A stretch of DNA of 64,000 nt from assembly GCA_937864225.1 (NCBI GenBank), contig CALMJK010000016.1, positions 160,030 to 224,029 on the forward strand, in the 5' to 3' direction. This document shows positions 8,911-18,170 of this stretch, piece after piece. The notes below the pieces were generated by a model. The model saw nothing but the letters and a program-made list of their open reading frames with translations. It was not told where the DNA came from and ran no database searches. Numbering within the stretch: position 1 is the stretch's first letter; each line of letters starts with the position of its first letter. Both the position numbers and the translations under genes were made by a program. The stretch is from an uncultured bacterium. GTDB taxonomy: Bacteria > Krumholzibacteriota > Krumholzibacteriia > LZORAL124-64-63.

Positions 8911-9816
8911 ATGCGAGCGCTACGCAGCACCACGGAGCTCGGACTGGCCCCGGATTTCCAGGGCAAGGTCCGCGAGATCTTCGACCTGGGCCAGCAGCTG
9001 CTGATCGTCGCGACGGATCGCATTTCGGCCTATGACGTCGTGATGAACGAGGTCGTGCCGGGTCGCGGCGTGGTGCTGACCGTGATGACGCTGGCCTGGC
9101 TGGATTTCTTCCGCGACGTGCCCAATCACCTGCTCACGGCCGATCCCGAGGCGTTCCCGCCGCGCTTCCGCTGCCTGCGCGACGAGTTGGGCGGGCGCAG
9201 CATGCTGGTGCGCAAGGCGCAGCGGCTGCCGGTGGAGTGCGTGGCGCGGGGCTACCTGGCCGGATCGGCCTTCAAGTCGTACCAGCGGGAGGGGGCGATC
9301 TGCGGGATCGCGTTGCCCCCGGGGCTTTCGCTGGCGCAGCAGCTGCCGGAGCCGATCTTCACGCCCGCGACGAAGGCGGACGTGGGGCACGACGAGAACA
9401 TCGATTTCGCGCACGCGGCGCGGCTGCTGGGCGACGCGGACGCGGCGGCGGCGCGCGACTTCACGCTGCGTCTGTACGCGGCGGCGGCGCGGTACGCGGC
9501 GCCGCGCGGCGTGATCGTGGCGGACACGAAGTTCGAGTTCGGCCGCGTCGGCGGGCAGCTGGTGCTGATCGACGAAGTGCTCACCCCCGACTCGAGCCGC
9601 TTCTGGCCCGCGGGGGCGGCGCTGCCCGGCCGGGAACCGCCGAGTTGGGACAAGCAGATCCTGCGCAACCATCTGGACGCGTGCGGTTGGAATCGCCAGC
9701 CGCCGCCGCCTGCGCTGCCGGCAGAGGTACTGGCGCGTACGGCGGCGCGCTACCACGAGGTCCTGGCGCTGCTCTTTCCCGCGGAGGTGACGCGGTGGCG
9801 ACCGTTCCTGAGCTGA
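8911..9816 (+). CDS. purC: Phosphoribosylaminoimidazole-succinocarboxamide synthase (SAICAR synthetase)
   Basis: 301 residues, the longer form of the family. It joins CAIR and aspartate using ATP in de novo purine synthesis. Diagnostic stretches are FQGKVREIFDLG (ATP-binding start), VATDRISAYDVVMNE, LPVECVARGYLAGSAFKSY and VLIDEVLTPDSSRFW. Start ATG 8911 follows CAGGAG. Its end overlaps purH by 22 nt, and guaA follows, so the three form a purine operon. The rest of the pathway is not in the window. Confidence 0.95.
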   Translation: MRALRSTTELGLAPDFQGKVREIFDLGQQLLIVATDRISAYDVVMNEVVPGRGVVLTVMTLAWLDFFRDVPNHLLTADPEAFPPRFRCLRDELGGRSMLVRKAQRLPVECVARGYLAGSAFKSYQREGAICGIALPPGLSLAQQLPEPIFTPATKADVGHDENIDFAHAARLLGDADAAAARDFTLRLYAAAARYAAPRGVIVADTKFEFGRVGGQLVLIDEVLTPDSSRFWPAGAALPGREPPSWDKQILRNHLDACGWNRQPPPPALPAEVLARTAARYHEVLALLFPAEVTRWRPFLS

Positions 9817-11342
9817 ACCGGCGCCGCCGGGCGTTGCTGAGCGTGACGGACAAGACGGGCCTGGCCGACATCGCGACGGTCATGCAGTCGTACGACTACG
9901 AACTGGTCGCCAGCGGCGGCACGGCCGCCTTCTTGCGCGAGCACGGCTTCCCGGTGACGGCGGTGAGCGAGGTCACCGGTTACCCGGAGATCTTCGGCGG
10001 ACGCGTCAAGACGCTGCACCCGGCCATCCACGGCGGCATCCTCGGCCCGGCGGAAGCGGACTTCGCCGCGGTGCGCGATCTGGGGATCGCGCCCTTCGAC
10101 GTCGTGTGCGTGAACCTCTACCGGTTCGAGGAGGCGTTGCGCGGCGCAACGGCCGAGGGCGCGCTCGTCGAGGAGATCGACGTCGGCGGGCCAGCGCTGC
10201 TGCGCGCGGCCGCCAAGAACTTCGGCCGCGTCACGGTGCTCAGTTCGCCCGCCGATTACGAGGAGTTCCTGTGGGAACTGCGGCGGCACGACGGAGACGC
10301 CAGCGAGAGCTTCCGACGGCGCATGGCGGCCGCTGCCTTCGCGCGCACGGCCGGCTACGACCAGGCGATCGCCCAGTGGTTCGCGGGCGCGGAAAAGGAG
10401 GCGACAGGCGCCGTCGCGCTGCGCTACGGCGAGAATCCGCATCAGGGGGCGCGCCTGCTCGTGGGCGGGGCCCGCGATCTGACCGAGGCCTTGACCGCCT
10501 GCGGCCTGCGGCTGTGGGGCGGCAAGGAGCTATCGTACAACAACCTGGTCGATCTCGTGGCGGCGCTCAAGCTCGTCGCGGATTTCGACGAGTGCGCGTG
10601 CGCCGTGATCAAGCACACCAACCCGTGCGGCTTCGGGCTGGGCCCGTCGCCGGGCGCGGCGCTCGAGCGCGCGCTGGCCTGCGACCCCGACGCCGCGTTC
10701 GGGGGCGTTTTCGCCTTCACGTCGCCGATCGATCCGCCGGCCGCCGAGCTGCTCGCCGGCCGCTTCCTGGAAATCGTGGCGGCGCCCGCTTACGGCGCCG
10801 CGGCCCTGGCCACGCTGCGGAGCAAGAAGAACGTGCGCGTGCTCACGTGGGAACGGGACGCGTTCGCGACCGCCACCCGGGACACCAGCCGCGCCTTCGG
10901 GCGCCTGGTCCTGCAGCAGGACGAGGACGAGGGGTTTCCGGAGCTGGCCGAGCTGCGGACGGCGGCGGGCAGCGAACCCGACGCGCGGCAACGCGTCGCG
11001 CTGAACCTGGCGTGGCGGGTGGCCAAGCACGTCAAGAGCAACGCGATCGTGCTGGCGGACGAAACGGGCCTGCTGGGGGTGGGGGCGGGACAGATGAGCC
11101 GCGTCGACGCCGTGCGCCTGGCGCTGAGCAAGGCCGCCGCGCGCGGTTTCGACGTGCGGGGCGCCGTGGCGGGCTCTGACGGCTTCTTCCCCTTTCCGGA
11201 CGGCATCGAGCTGCTCGCTGACGCCGGCGTGGCGGCGGTCATCGCGCCGGGTGGATCGGTGCGCGACGCGACGGTGGCGGCGGCCGCGGCCGCGCGGGGC
11301 CTGACGCTCTGTCTGGCGTCGCGCCGGCACTTCCGTCACTGA
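9795..11342 (+). CDS. purH: Bifunctional AICAR formyltransferase / IMP cyclohydrolase
   Basis: 515 residues, close to the family norm. The N-terminal IMP cyclohydrolase part shows ALLSVTDKTGL, LVASGGTAAFL and GGRVKTLHPAIHGGIL. The C-terminal formyltransferase part shows LRYGENPHQGA, a Lys-His pair in VIKHTNPCGFG, SNAIVLADE and the Gly-rich AVIAPGGSVRD. It catalyses the last two steps to IMP. Start GTG 9795 has GGAGG 9783-9787 at good spacing and lies inside the end of purC; the open frame runs further upstream only as a shadow of purC. guaA begins 14 nt after the stop. Confidence 0.95.
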   Translation: MATVPELNRRRRALLSVTDKTGLADIATVMQSYDYELVASGGTAAFLREHGFPVTAVSEVTGYPEIFGGRVKTLHPAIHGGILGPAEADFAAVRDLGIAPFDVVCVNLYRFEEALRGATAEGALVEEIDVGGPALLRAAAKNFGRVTVLSSPADYEEFLWELRRHDGDASESFRRRMAAAAFARTAGYDQAIAQWFAGAEKEATGAVALRYGENPHQGARLLVGGARDLTEALTACGLRLWGGKELSYNNLVDLVAALKLVADFDECACAVIKHTNPCGFGLGPSPGAALERALACDPDAAFGGVFAFTSPIDPPAAELLAGRFLEIVAAPAYGAAALATLRSKKNVRVLTWERDAFATATRDTSRAFGRLVLQQDEDEGFPELAELRTAAGSEPDARQRVALNLAWRVAKHVKSNAIVLADETGLLGVGAGQMSRVDAVRLALSKAAARGFDVRGAVAGSDGFFPFPDGIELLADAGVAAVIAPGGSVRDATVAAAAAARGLTLCLASRRHFRH

Positions 11343-11356
11343 GGCAGGAGACGCGC

Positions 11357-12904
11357 ATGGCGCTGGCCGGACACCCTCGCATCGTGGTGCTCGATTTCGG
11401 GTCGCAGGTCAGCATGCTGATCGCGCGCGGCCTGCGCGAGCTGGGCGTGTCCAGCGAGCTGTGGCCCTACCACCGGTGGCGCGACGCGGTCGACGATCCC
11501 CAGGTGCGCGGCATCATCCTTTCGGGCGGGCCGGCGTCGGTCACCGCGGCGGGCTCGCCGGACGTGGGCGACGCGCTTTTCACGGCCGGGCGGCCCGTGC
11601 TCGGCATCTGCTATGGCATGCAGCTGATGTGCCGGCGCCTGGGCGGACGGGTCGAGGCGGGGGACCAGCGGGAGTACGGCGCCGCCACGATCACGGTCAC
11701 CGGCGAGAGCCCGCTGCTGGCCGGCCTGCCCCGGAGCCAGCGGGTCTGGATGAGCCACGGCGATCGCGTGACGGCTCTGCCCGCGGGTTTCGTCGCGCTG
11801 GCGCATTCGGAAACGATACCGTTCGCCGCGGCCGCGGATCCGGGCCGACGCTTCGTCTGCACGCAGTTCCATCCGGAGGTCGCGCACACCGAGCACGGCC
11901 TGCGCATGCTGGAGGGCTTCGCGCGCGGCATCTGCGGGCTCACCGAGCAATGGTCCGCGGCGGAATTCGTGCAGGAAGCCGGCGAGGAGATCCAAGCGAC
12001 GGTCGGCGCCGGGCACGTGCTGTGCGGCGTGTCCGGGGGGGTGGATTCCACGGTCGTGGCCACGCTCGTGGACCGGGCGGTCGGCGATCGTCTGCACTGC
12101 GTGTTCGTGGACAACGGCCTGCTCCGGCAAGGTGAGGCCGACGCCGTCGAGCAGGCGCTCAACGGGCAATTGCGGCGGCGGGTGCGGCGGGTCGACGCCG
12201 GCGCGCTGTTCCTCGAGCGCTTGCGCGGCGTCGAGGAACCGGAGAGCAAGCGCCGGATCATCGGCGCGACCTTCATCGAAGTGTTCGCGCGGGCGGCGCG
12301 GGAGGAGGGGGAGTTCGCCTTCCTTGCCCAGGGCACCCTGTACCCGGACCGCATCGAGTCGGTTTCGCTGTCGGGGCCTTCCAGCACGATCAAGACGCAT
12401 CACAACGTGGGCGGACTGCCCGCCGAGCTGGGCTTCGCGCTGGTCGAGCCGCTGCGCGATCTCTTCAAGGACGAGGTGCGCGCCGTGGGGCGGGCCCTGG
12501 GCATTGCGCAGCCGCTGCTCCAGCGCCACCCCTTCCCGGGACCGGGGCTCGCCGTGCGCATTTTGGGGGAGGTCACGGCGCGGAAGGTTCGCCTGCTGCA
12601 GGCGGCCGACCATATCTTCATGCAGGAACTGCGCACCAGCGGGCAGTATGATCGCATCTGGCAGGCCGGGGCCATCCTGCTGCCGGTGCGCTCGGTGGGC
12701 GTGATGGGCGACCAGCGCACCTACGAGGCCGTCGTGGCGCTGCGGGCGGTCACCAGCCGCGACGGCATGACGGCGGACTGGGCGCGCGTTCCTGACGACG
12801 TGCTCGGGCGCGTGAGCAATCGGATCATCAATGAGGTACCCGGCATCAATCGTGTGGTGTACGACATCAGCAGCAAGCCGCCCGCCACGATCGAGTGGGA
12901 GTAG
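11357..12904 (+). CDS. guaA: GMP synthase (glutamine-hydrolysing)
   Basis: 515 residues, typical length. A class I glutamine amidotransferase domain (nucleophile Cys about 82 in GICYGMQLM; His and Glu in QFHPEVAHTE) is joined to an ATP pyrophosphatase domain with the PP-loop SGGVDSTV near residue 226, followed by the dimerisation domain containing FPGPGLAVRILGE. It ends in PPATIEWE, the usual C-terminus. It converts XMP to GMP, fitting the purine operon. ATG 11357 follows GGAG. The next gene starts within its last codons. Confidence 0.97.
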   Translation: MALAGHPRIVVLDFGSQVSMLIARGLRELGVSSELWPYHRWRDAVDDPQVRGIILSGGPASVTAAGSPDVGDALFTAGRPVLGICYGMQLMCRRLGGRVEAGDQREYGAATITVTGESPLLAGLPRSQRVWMSHGDRVTALPAGFVALAHSETIPFAAAADPGRRFVCTQFHPEVAHTEHGLRMLEGFARGICGLTEQWSAAEFVQEAGEEIQATVGAGHVLCGVSGGVDSTVVATLVDRAVGDRLHCVFVDNGLLRQGEADAVEQALNGQLRRRVRRVDAGALFLERLRGVEEPESKRRIIGATFIEVFARAAREEGEFAFLAQGTLYPDRIESVSLSGPSSTIKTHHNVGGLPAELGFALVEPLRDLFKDEVRAVGRALGIAQPLLQRHPFPGPGLAVRILGEVTARKVRLLQAADHIFMQELRTSGQYDRIWQAGAILLPVRSVGVMGDQRTYEAVVALRAVTSRDGMTADWARVPDDVLGRVSNRIINEVPGINRVVYDISSKPPATIEWE

Positions 12905-15830
12905 CGGCGCGCTGGCCGGTCGCGCGGCGGCCGCGTTGCTCGCCGGCCTGGTCGGGACGTGCTGGGCGGCGGGGGCGACGGCGGCCCCGGCGCCCGTGGA
13001 CACGACGCTGGCCGCGCTGCGCGCGGCGCGCCGCGCCGACGTGCGCGCGGCCACCGCGGCGGCCACCGCCGTGGGCCGTCCGGCTCGCCTGACGCTGCTG
13101 GTGATCCCGGTGGATTTCGCGGACCACCGGCTGCCCGCCGACTGGGACCCCGGCGTCGCCCTCGGGGCGCGCCTGAGCGCGGTGTTGCCGACGGCGTTCG
13201 AGGGCGCGCAGGTCGCGGACGCGCCGCTGCTGCCCGCAGGCTCCCTGTGGCACTATTTCCGCGTGGCCTCTTGTGGAAGAGCGGACCTGGACCTCGTGCT
13301 GGCGCCGTTGGTGCGCTTGGCCGCGCCCGCGAGCGCCTATTCCGACCGCTGGCTGGCCGGCGCCACGCGCACGCGACGGCTGGCGCAGGAAGCGCTGGAG
13401 GGCGCGCGGGAGGCCGGCATCGCTTTCTCGCGTCTGGACAACGATGGGCCCGACGGCTTTCCCGGCACCGGCGACGACGACGGCGAACTGGACGGCGCGC
13501 TCATCCTGCACAACGAGATCGGCGACGAGAACGACGCGCAGGACGGGCTCATCCAGGCCCTCCAGTACTATCTCGAGGGGCCCGTGACGGACCGGGGCAC
13601 CCTGGCCCGTCTGTACGCGGTGGCCAGCCTGCACAGCGAGCTCGGCGTCTGGGCGCACGAGGCCGCCCACCTGCTGGGGCTCGAGGATCGCTACGACCCG
13701 TTCCTGCCCGTCACGGGCAGCGAGGTCGCGGGGCGGGGCGGTCTGGGCGTGTTCAGCCTGATGGCGGCGGGCGCCTTCGGCTTCGGCGGGCGCGGGCCGG
13801 CGTTGCCCGACGCCTACAGCTGCGCGCAACTCGGTTGGCGCGACGTGGTCACGCGACGCGGCCTGCCGGGGGCGGCGGCGGACACGCTGCGACCGCCGCC
13901 GACCGGCGCGCAGGTCTGGCGAGTCTGGACACGGGGGGAACAAGGCGCGGAATATTTCCTGCTCGAGACGCGCGGCGATCCGGCGGCCGGGCTGTACGAC
14001 CAGGCTGGCATGGCGCCGGGCGAACTGCTCGTGCTGCACGTCGACGAGAGCCTGCCCGAGCGCGCCCAATCCAGCCTCGACCCCGACACGCGGCATCTGC
14101 GCGTGCGGCTGCTGGAAGCGGATGGCGACGGCACGCTCGCCGAAGGCCTGGACGCGGGCGGACCCTCCGATTGCTTTCCCAACGCGGAGGGCGCCGACGC
14201 GCTGACCCCCGACACCATCCCCGCCAGCAGCGGGTACGGCGGGCCGACCGAGGTCTCGCTCACCGACATCGCGCCGAGCCAGACCGAGGTCGCGTGCGTG
14301 CTGCGGCTGGTCGACAGCGCGACGCCGGCGTGCCTGGTGACCTTCGCCTTCGAGCCCGCCGAGGCGGGGGCCTGCTTGCTGCGCCTGGGCGCGACGGAGA
14401 CCGGCGTGCCGATCGCCGGCCTGTTCGCCGAGATCGCCGTCACCGCGGGCCAGAGCTGGGGCTCGTTCGCCGGGGGCGCGCTGTCGGTGTCGGTGCCCCT
14501 GCTGCGCGACCCGGCCACACTCTCGTGGTCGCCGGCCGAGCCGCCCGTCTGGTACCTGGCGGCCGAGGGGGGCGAGGAGACCGCGTTGACACAGTTCGCG
14601 ATCAGGCTGACGGGCGAGCCCGGTTTCGCGCAGGAGACGAGCCGCTCCTGGCTCTGGAGCCGCGCGAGCGATCCGCTCGACTTCGCCGGGGACTGGCCGC
14701 AGGAGTGGACGATCGAGGACGCAGGATCCCTGCCCGGCACGACCTGGCACCGCTGGAGCGACAGCGGCGTTGCGCGCGCCGACGGCGGTGCGGCCCTGGC
14801 CTGCACCGGCACGGCGTACGTGGACGCGGGGTCGTGGCCGCTGGTGAGCTACGCCAACGGCGCGGACATCACGCTCATGTCGGGCCCCTTGCCGCCGGCG
14901 GCGCTGGCGGTGCGCCTGATCCACTCCATGCACGGCGAACTCGTGCGCCCAGGCATCGCGTTCGACGGCGGCGTCGTGGAGTTCCTGTTGCCCGACGGCA
15001 GCGTGGCGGCGGCGCAGCCGGTGGACGGCTATGACGGGCGCATCGCGCCGCAAGCGGCCTGCGCGCTGCACGACCGGCCCGCCTTCGCCGCCGAGGACTC
15101 GCTGGGCGCGCAGGGGGAGGCGATCTGGCGCGCCGATGTCTTCCTCGTGCCGCGCGCCGGCGCGGGCCCGGTGCGGCTGCGCCTGCGCTTCGCCAGCGAC
15201 ACGCTTTACCGCGGACGCGGCTGGCTGGTGGCGAGCCTGCAGACTTTGACCATGGCGCCGCAGAGCGCCTTCCCGGTCGCGTGGGAGCCGGCGCTCTCGC
15301 CCGACGCGGGAGGCGACCTCGTCTGGAATTGGCCGGGCCAAGTGGCCGCTTCCTTCCATGTCGAGGTCAGCGAGGACAATGGCGCGACCTGGCTGCCCGG
15401 CGGCGACTGCCCGGCCCTGCCCGAGAGCGGCGGCGGAGCGTTCCACTTGGCGGCGGCGACGCCCGGCTGCCGGCGCCTGGCGCGCGTGCTGGCGTTGACG
15501 GCGCTGGGCCCGGTGGCGTCGCGCCCCGTGGTGGCGGGCGCGCCGCGCAGCGAGCGCGAGCCGCCGCCGTTGGGCTTGCCCTATCCGAATCCCTCGGCCG
15601 GAGCGGTGCGCGTGATGGTCGAGCTGCCGACCGAGGCCAGGGGACGGTTGTGGGCGTTGGATCTGCGGGGACGACGCGTGCGAGAGTGGCCTTTGGCGGG
15701 CGGGGCGCGCCTGCTGGCGTGGGACGGTCTGGACGGGCGCGGTCAGCGCGTGGCGGCGGGCCTTTACTTGTTCCATCTGGAAGAGGCGGGCGGCCGTCGC
15801 GCCACGCGCAAGGTGGTGGTGTTGCCGTGA
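12831..15830 (+). CDS. Secreted M6-family (immune inhibitor A-like) metalloprotease with C-terminal FlgD/YPNPS domain
   Basis: 999 residues from ATG 12831 (GTG 12852 is an alternative; both overlap guaA). A signal sequence with an Ala/Leu core is followed by a segment with Ca-loop-like Asp clusters (DNDGPDGFPG) and the zinc motif HEAAHLLGLEDRYDP near residue 275. This extended HExxHxxGxxD form is that of M6 peptidases. The large middle (about 430-900) is probably beta-rich and matches nothing I can name. The last ~90 residues start at LPYPNPS and contain GRRVREW and GLYLFHL, the FlgD-Ig-like ending typical of exported proteins in FCB bacteria. It is probably exported; substrate unknown. Confidence 0.8.
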   Translation: MRYPASIVWCTTSAASRPPRSSGSSGALAGRAAAALLAGLVGTCWAAGATAAPAPVDTTLAALRAARRADVRAATAAATAVGRPARLTLLVIPVDFADHRLPADWDPGVALGARLSAVLPTAFEGAQVADAPLLPAGSLWHYFRVASCGRADLDLVLAPLVRLAAPASAYSDRWLAGATRTRRLAQEALEGAREAGIAFSRLDNDGPDGFPGTGDDDGELDGALILHNEIGDENDAQDGLIQALQYYLEGPVTDRGTLARLYAVASLHSELGVWAHEAAHLLGLEDRYDPFLPVTGSEVAGRGGLGVFSLMAAGAFGFGGRGPALPDAYSCAQLGWRDVVTRRGLPGAAADTLRPPPTGAQVWRVWTRGEQGAEYFLLETRGDPAAGLYDQAGMAPGELLVLHVDESLPERAQSSLDPDTRHLRVRLLEADGDGTLAEGLDAGGPSDCFPNAEGADALTPDTIPASSGYGGPTEVSLTDIAPSQTEVACVLRLVDSATPACLVTFAFEPAEAGACLLRLGATETGVPIAGLFAEIAVTAGQSWGSFAGGALSVSVPLLRDPATLSWSPAEPPVWYLAAEGGEETALTQFAIRLTGEPGFAQETSRSWLWSRASDPLDFAGDWPQEWTIEDAGSLPGTTWHRWSDSGVARADGGAALACTGTAYVDAGSWPLVSYANGADITLMSGPLPPAALAVRLIHSMHGELVRPGIAFDGGVVEFLLPDGSVAAAQPVDGYDGRIAPQAACALHDRPAFAAEDSLGAQGEAIWRADVFLVPRAGAGPVRLRLRFASDTLYRGRGWLVASLQTLTMAPQSAFPVAWEPALSPDAGGDLVWNWPGQVAASFHVEVSEDNGATWLPGGDCPALPESGGGAFHLAAATPGCRRLARVLALTALGPVASRPVVAGAPRSEREPPPLGLPYPNPSAGAVRVMVELPTEARGRLWALDLRGRRVREWPLAGGARLLAWDGLDGRGQRVAAGLYLFHLEEAGGRRATRKVVVLP

Positions 15831-18106
15831 AGCGGCAGCGGCACTGGCTGGCGGCGGCGGCCTTGCTGGGCAGCCTGCTCGAGGTCGGCCCCACGGCCGC
15901 GTCGCCCCTGGTCGATCCTTTTCTGGAGCGGTTTCGGGTCGGTCACTATCAGGATCCGGCGAGCGTGGCGTTGCAGGGGGGCTGGCCGCGCGACCTGTTC
16001 ATGCCGTGCCGGATCGACGCGCTCTGGCAGGCCGCCGCCGAGAGCTTGCTAGCGGCGTGGAGCGGGCAGGCGCCGGCACAGGCGCCCGCGTTGCTGGTGG
16101 CCATCGCGGGCGGCCAGGCCGGGAGCGAAGGTTGGGCGCGGGAGCAACGCGCGCGGCTGCGGTACCTGGGCGAGCCGGCGCGGGCCGATTCCAGCCGCGC
16201 GTGGCGTGGCGGATGGTTATCTAAGGAAATACTTCAATTAAACACTTTATATTATTATGAAATTGGAGTTTATGATACGGCAACCGCCCGCGCAGAACTT
16301 CTGCTGGAGCGCGCCCAGAGCCTGGACCTCGCGCCGGAGGAGCGCTTCGTTTGGTCCTTGCGGTTGCGCCGGCTGCGCGCCCTGGCGGCGCCCGCGGCCC
16401 CGGACAGCGTGCCCTGGCCGGAGATGCTGGAATTGGGTCGCGGCGACGGCGCCTCGGCGTGGGCCATCTGGGTGGCGCGACAGCGCTGGCAGGGACAGCC
16501 GCTGCTGCCGCCGGGAAGCGGTTCGACTTCGCTGGCCCGCTTCCTGGTGCGCCTGCCGAAGACTTGGCTGGACGAGGCGTGCCTCGAGGGCGCCGGTTTT
16601 GCGGCGGACGAGGCGATCGGCGTGGGAGCCGCTTCCCTCGCCGACGCGCAGGCCCACGCCGCCTTCTACCGGCGTCATCCACGGCCGCCGGCGGACGGGG
16701 GTTTCCTGACGGTGTGGTTGCGCGGCCTGCTGCGCGGCGGCCGCACGTACGCCGCGCGCGCCGAGTCGCTGCTGGCCGCGCAGCCGTTGCCGCCCGCACA
16801 GGCGGCGCGCTTGTGGCGGCGGGCGGCGGAGGAACGGTTGCTCGCGGGGGATTGGGAGCGGGCGCTGGCCGACCTGCGCCGCGCCTTTGCCACGGCGTCC
16901 CCCGCCGCACAGGCGGTGGAGCGCGACGCCACCGCCGATTGGGCGCGGCAGGCCCTGGTGCTGGCCGCGGTGCGCGACCGACGGGCCGAGGCCGCGCGCA
17001 TATTCGCCCTGGTCGACAGCAGCCTTTCGCCCGCGGAGCGAGCCGACTGGGCGCAGCGCTGCGGGCGGCTGCGCGAGCGCTTGGCGGGCGAGCAACCGGC
17101 GCCCATCGTGAAGGACGGGCAGGACCTCAGGCAAGACGCGCAGACCGTGGTGCGCGCGGGCGCCGCGCTGCCGATCGGCGTCACGCCTGGCGAATGGGCG
17201 TGGCCGGCGCGGGGCAAGGCCTGGGTGGCCTGGCGCGCCTGGGGGCGCGCGCTGGCGGCTGGCCGGGTGGATTCCACCACCGACCCCGCCACGGCGATGT
17301 ACGCCGCGGCCCTCGCGCGCGAGCCTGCAGCGCCGGCGGCCGACCCTGGCGAGGACTTGGCGCCGCCGGCCCTGGGGCAGTATCTGGCGCGGAGCCCGTT
17401 TCGCGAGACCGCGCTGACGTGGTTGCTTGCGCAAGCGATCGCCAACGCCGCGGGAGCCCAGGCAACCTTCGCCGCGGCCCGTCCCCCCCTGCACGCGGAC
17501 AGATGGCCCGCGTGGCCCGAGCGCCATGCCCTGCTGGGCCTGGCCCTGGCCGCCGACGACGCCAACGCCACGCTGGTTCTGGCCAGCGGTCTGCCGGCGG
17601 GCGGCTTGTCGCTGCAGGCGCGACTGCCGCTGCTCTATCCGGTTCCCGGGGGAGCGGCGCTGCGGCGTCAGTTGGGCGAAACGGGCCTCGATCCGGCGCT
17701 GTTGCTCGCCGTCGCGCGCAACGAGTCCCTCTTCGATCCGGCGGCTCGCTCCGCGGCCGGCGCGCTGGGCTGGCTGCAGATCATGCCCTTCCATTACCCG
17801 GAACGGGGGGCGCCGTCCGGCCGGCCCATCTGGCGCCGGCCCGAATGGTCGCTGGCCACCGGCGCGCAGCTGCTGAAGCAGGCCGGCGTCGCCTTCGACG
17901 GCGACGCCTACCGGGTCCTGGCGGGCTACAACGCGGGCTTGGGCGCTGTCCGGCGCTGGCTCCGGCAGTTGGGCGGACCGGTCGCCCCCGACCTCTTCCT
18001 TATATGGATCGGCTATGCCGAGACGCGGGCGTATGTTGAAAAGGTATTGATCGACCGGGAGATTTACGGTTGGATATTGGCCGGGCAAGCTTCCGGCGCT
18101 TCCTGA
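15827..18106 (+). CDS. Soluble-type lytic transglycosylase (Slt-like) with helical N-terminal region
   Basis: 759 residues. GTG 15827 overlaps the previous stop by 4 nt (GTGA), so translational coupling is likely. A signal peptide (KRQRHWL then an Ala/Leu core) directs export. Residues about 60-600 are Ala/Leu/Arg-rich helices in the manner of the Slt70 superhelix. The SLT domain is at 615-740: catalytic Glu in ARNESLFDP near 631, GALGWLQIMP, AGYNAGLG near 702, then the family ending YAETRAYVEKVL. It should cleave peptidoglycan glycan strands. Codons for residues about 128-151 lie in a 27 percent GC patch, unlike the rest of the gene, while the frame stays open. Confidence 0.85.
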   Translation: MKRQRHWLAAAALLGSLLEVGPTAASPLVDPFLERFRVGHYQDPASVALQGGWPRDLFMPCRIDALWQAAAESLLAAWSGQAPAQAPALLVAIAGGQAGSEGWAREQRARLRYLGEPARADSSRAWRGGWLSKEILQLNTLYYYEIGVYDTATARAELLLERAQSLDLAPEERFVWSLRLRRLRALAAPAAPDSVPWPEMLELGRGDGASAWAIWVARQRWQGQPLLPPGSGSTSLARFLVRLPKTWLDEACLEGAGFAADEAIGVGAASLADAQAHAAFYRRHPRPPADGGFLTVWLRGLLRGGRTYAARAESLLAAQPLPPAQAARLWRRAAEERLLAGDWERALADLRRAFATASPAAQAVERDATADWARQALVLAAVRDRRAEAARIFALVDSSLSPAERADWAQRCGRLRERLAGEQPAPIVKDGQDLRQDAQTVVRAGAALPIGVTPGEWAWPARGKAWVAWRAWGRALAAGRVDSTTDPATAMYAAALAREPAAPAADPGEDLAPPALGQYLARSPFRETALTWLLAQAIANAAGAQATFAAARPPLHADRWPAWPERHALLGLALAADDANATLVLASGLPAGGLSLQARLPLLYPVPGGAALRRQLGETGLDPALLLAVARNESLFDPAARSAAGALGWLQIMPFHYPERGAPSGRPIWRRPEWSLATGAQLLKQAGVAFDGDAYRVLAGYNAGLGAVRRWLRQLGGPVAPDLFLIWIGYAETRAYVEKVLIDREIYGWILAGQASGAS
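16211..16280. other. AT-rich patch inside the transglycosylase gene
   Basis: By count, 19 of 70 bases are G or C (27 percent), against roughly 70 percent or more around it. The reading frame passes through without disruption, but codon choice changes abruptly (TTA three times, ATA, CTT, CAA, TAT three times). It contains the 11-mer TATTATGAAAT at 16253-16263, which recurs downstream of mutS. Confidence 0.85.
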
Positions 18107-18170
18107 GCGCTTTTTGCCCCACCGGCGGGTAGATTTGGGTCCTTTTTGCAAGGATGGGGCAGCGTTGGGA

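Noticed and set aside
11336-13066. A 576-codon open frame on the - strand over guaA
   Set aside because: Shadow of guaA, which has all its catalytic motifs on the + strand.
12867-15776. A 969-codon open frame on the - strand
   Set aside because: It lies antisense to the M6 protease, is Arg/Gln/Ala-rich with no recognisable motif, and is the expected shadow of GC-biased codons.
16257-16709. Start-like ATG in the AT-rich patch opening a 150-codon frame
   Set aside because: The product is Arg/Ser/Cys-rich shadow sequence and the transglycosylase frame is clearly the coding one.
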